From Bradyrhizobium sp. C9 (GTDB lineage: Bacteria > Pseudomonadota > Alphaproteobacteria > Rhizobiales > Xanthobacteraceae), in contig NZ_NWTG01000025.1 in NCBI RefSeq assembly GCF_002532045.1, positions 1-64,000 of the forward strand: a stretch of DNA of 64,000 nt, in the 5' to 3' direction. Position numbers and translations under genes: made by a program. This document shows, piece after piece, positions 61,424 through 64,000 of the stretch. A model generated the notes under the pieces. It did not search any database and had not been told where the DNA came from. It saw only the letters and a program-made list of their open reading frames with translations. Each line of letters opens with the position of its first letter. Within the stretch, counting starts at the first letter, position 1.

Positions 61424-61466
61424 AAGCATTCAACGCCCGCCGGGGTACGGCGAGCGTTGAATGCTT
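61424..61466 (-). terminator. Strong hairpin after the atp operon
   Basis: AAGCATTCAACGC (61424-61436) and GCGTTGAATGCTT (61454-61466) form 13 perfect pairs, extended by five more inner pairs after one mismatch (loop 61443-61447). It lies ~100 bp beyond the atpC stop and before the cyclase start; no clear U-run follows. It probably ends or processes the atp transcript. Confidence 0.55.
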
Positions 61467-61563
61467 CAAGTCTTGGTAGACGACGACTGGAAAAGTGTGA
61501 GCGATTTCACAAAGAGCCGGCTCACTCGACGCGGTGGCGCGATCGCTGATCAGCAACCGCGCC

Positions 61564-61971
61564 TTAGTGCATAGCCGTCGCGTTGAGCTCGTGCTGGATG
61601 CTCTTGAAGTGGTCGAGCCGCTCGATCGCGTGGTCGAGCTCGGAACCTTCCTTCTCGGAAAGCTTCTCCTGCATCTCGTTGATCGTCTCGGCGAACTTGG
61701 CGCGGTCGAGATCGGCAATCGCGGTCGCGACGTCGGCGAGCACGGTGAGGCCCTTGTCCGACACTTCCGCAAGGCCGCCGAGCACGATCACCTTCTCGCG
61801 CTTGCCGGCGGTCGTGATCGTCAGGATACCCGGACGAATCGTGGCGATCACCGGAGCATGACCGGCGAGCACACCGAAATCACCCTCCACGCCGGGGACG
61901 TCAACCTGATCGACCTCGCCGGAGAAGGCGAGCTTTTCGGGAGAGACGAGATCGAAGTGGAAGGTGGCCAT
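61564..61971 (-). CDS. atpC: ATP synthase F1 epsilon subunit
   Basis: The 135-residue protein has the epsilon beta-sandwich (ATFHFDLVSPEKLAFSGEVD, VDVPGVEGDFGVLAGHAPVI) and a short helical C-terminus. It inhibits ATP hydrolysis and couples gamma to the rotor. The start at 61971 was chosen because the longer frame begins in repeat DNA. It is last in the atp operon, 117 bp after atpD. Confidence 0.95.
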   Translation of the reverse strand: MATFHFDLVSPEKLAFSGEVDQVDVPGVEGDFGVLAGHAPVIATIRPGILTITTAGKREKVIVLGGLAEVSDKGLTVLADVATAIADLDRAKFAETINEMQEKLSEKEGSELDHAIERLDHFKSIQHELNATAMH

Positions 61972-61992
61972 GGTCTTTCCGTTCTTTGCGCT

Positions 61993-62077
61993 GTCACCCG
62001 CGGGCTTGACCCGCGGGTCCATCAGTCAAAACAGTTCTCGTTCGATGGATCGCCGGATCAAGCCCGGCGATGACGAC
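61993..62077. repeat. Palindromic repeat between atpD and atpC
   Basis: GTCACCCGCGGGCTTGACCC (from 61993, continuing GCGGGTCCATC) and GATGGATCGCCGGATCAAGC (from 62044, continuing CCGGCGATGACGAC) are inverted relative to each other, and each forms its own hairpin (CCCGCGGG pairs). It is the only sizeable intergenic insert in this otherwise tight operon. It resembles elements at 45751-45871 in design. Confidence 0.8.
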
Positions 62078-62087
62078 ATCTCGAAGC

Positions 62088-63530
<1,443 letters not shown>

Positions 63531-63556
63531 GAACTGTTCTCCTTCGAAAATCTGCC

Positions 63557-64000
63557 TTAGACCGCCTCAGCGCCGGAGATGATCTCGATCAGCTCCTTCG
63601 TGATCTGGGCCTGACGGGTTCGGTTGTAAATCAGGGTTTGCTTGCGGATCATTTCGCCGGCGTTGCGCGTCGCGCTGTCCATCGCGCTCATCTGCGCGCC
63701 GTAGAACGAGGCGTTGTTCTCCAGCAGCGCGCGGAAGACCTGTACCGCGAGGTTGCGCGGCAGCAGGCTGCCGAGAATCTGGTCCTCTTCCGGCTCGTAT
63801 TCGTACGAGGTCGCCGGAGCCACGCCGGCCGCGGGCGCCACCACTTCGAGCGGGATGATCTGCTGCGCGGTCGGGATCTGCGCGATCACCGACTGGAAGC
63901 GCGAATAGAACAGCGTGCAGACATCGAACTCGCCGGCCTCGAACCGCGCCAGCACCTTGTTGGCGATGTCCTCGGCGTTGACGAAGCCGATCTGTCGTAC
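63557..64000 (-). CDS. atpG: ATP synthase F1 gamma subunit, C-terminal part (runs off the window)
   Basis: The visible ~147 residues end with the gamma C-terminal helix (DSATRNAGEMIRKQTLIYNR followed by TRQAQITKELIEIISGAEAV). The reading frame continues without a start to the window edge (VRQIGFVNAEDIANKVLARF). Gamma forms the central shaft in the F1 motor. atpD follows 26 bp downstream. Confidence 0.96.
   Translation of the reverse strand, partial: VRQIGFVNAEDIANKVLARFEAGEFDVCTLFYSRFQSVIAQIPTAQQIIPLEVVAPAAGVAPATSYEYEPEEDQILGSLLPRNLAVQVFRALLENNASFYGAQMSAMDSATRNAGEMIRKQTLIYNRTRQAQITKELIEIISGAEAV

Overview
The window reads as chromosomal DNA from an alphaproteobacterium of the Bradyrhizobium / Nitrobacteraceae group. 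The grounds are high GC, the gene order obgE-proB-proA-nadD-rsfS-rlmH-envC-ctpA-yibQ-like-rppH, an F1 ATPase atpG-atpD-atpC cluster, a long Bradyrhizobium-type flagellin, and many dispersed palindromic intergenic repeats of a kind common in that genus. The genus is inferred from pattern recognition, not from a search.

Left part (1-17.4 kb). This holds the first codons of cheA, a flagellin gene with a clear terminator, two paralogous Crp/Fnr regulators, a LuxR-type regulator, a repeat-rich gap, a NagZ-like hydrolase and acetoacetyl-CoA synthetase. Next come a LysR gene divergent from a DSD1-type PLP enzyme / HAD hydrolase / threonine-synthase-like operon, and then a minus-strand lipid operon (N-methyltransferase, DedA, PlcP-like metallophosphoesterase, Agt-like glycosyltransferase) with stop/start overlaps.

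Middle part (17.7-43.9 kb). This is an accessory, metabolic and regulatory stretch. It holds a two-component system, a Baeyer-Villiger monooxygenase plus serine esterase with a divergent AraC regulator, and an MFS exporter plus aldo/keto reductase with a divergent LysR regulator. It also has a PQQ glucose dehydrogenase, an Hsp70-like protein, an ABC-F ATPase, and a flavodoxin-like oxidoreductase coupled to an ECF41-type sigma factor. Further right are a DHA2 exporter with an ArsR regulator, tRNA-Ser(CGA) beside a GNAT gene remnant, an epoxide-hydrolase-like protein, a ROK-type kinase whose motifs appear circularly permuted, and an SDR divergent from a GlxA-type regulator.

Right part (44-64 kb). 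This is mostly housekeeping: rplU-rpmA, an acetyltransferase, an EamA exporter, a MaoC dehydratase, obgE, proline synthesis (proB, proA), NAD synthesis (nadD), ribosome factors (rsfS, rlmH), cell-envelope remodelling (EnvC-like, CtpA, YibQ-like), two tandem RppH Nudix hydrolases, an AraC regulator whose C-terminus is encoded by a repeat, a class III cyclase, and the end of the ATP synthase operon.

The observations most worth a second look are the permuted ROK kinase (40.7-41.9 kb), the PlcP/Agt lipid operon with a membrane-anchored phosphoesterase (14.0-17.4 kb), the ECF41 cassette with a candidate self-recognised promoter (35.1-36.7 kb), the ketone-to-ester operon (19.8-22.7 kb), and palindromic repeats that supply leaders (obgE, rlmH) or protein tails (AraC at 58.5 kb).
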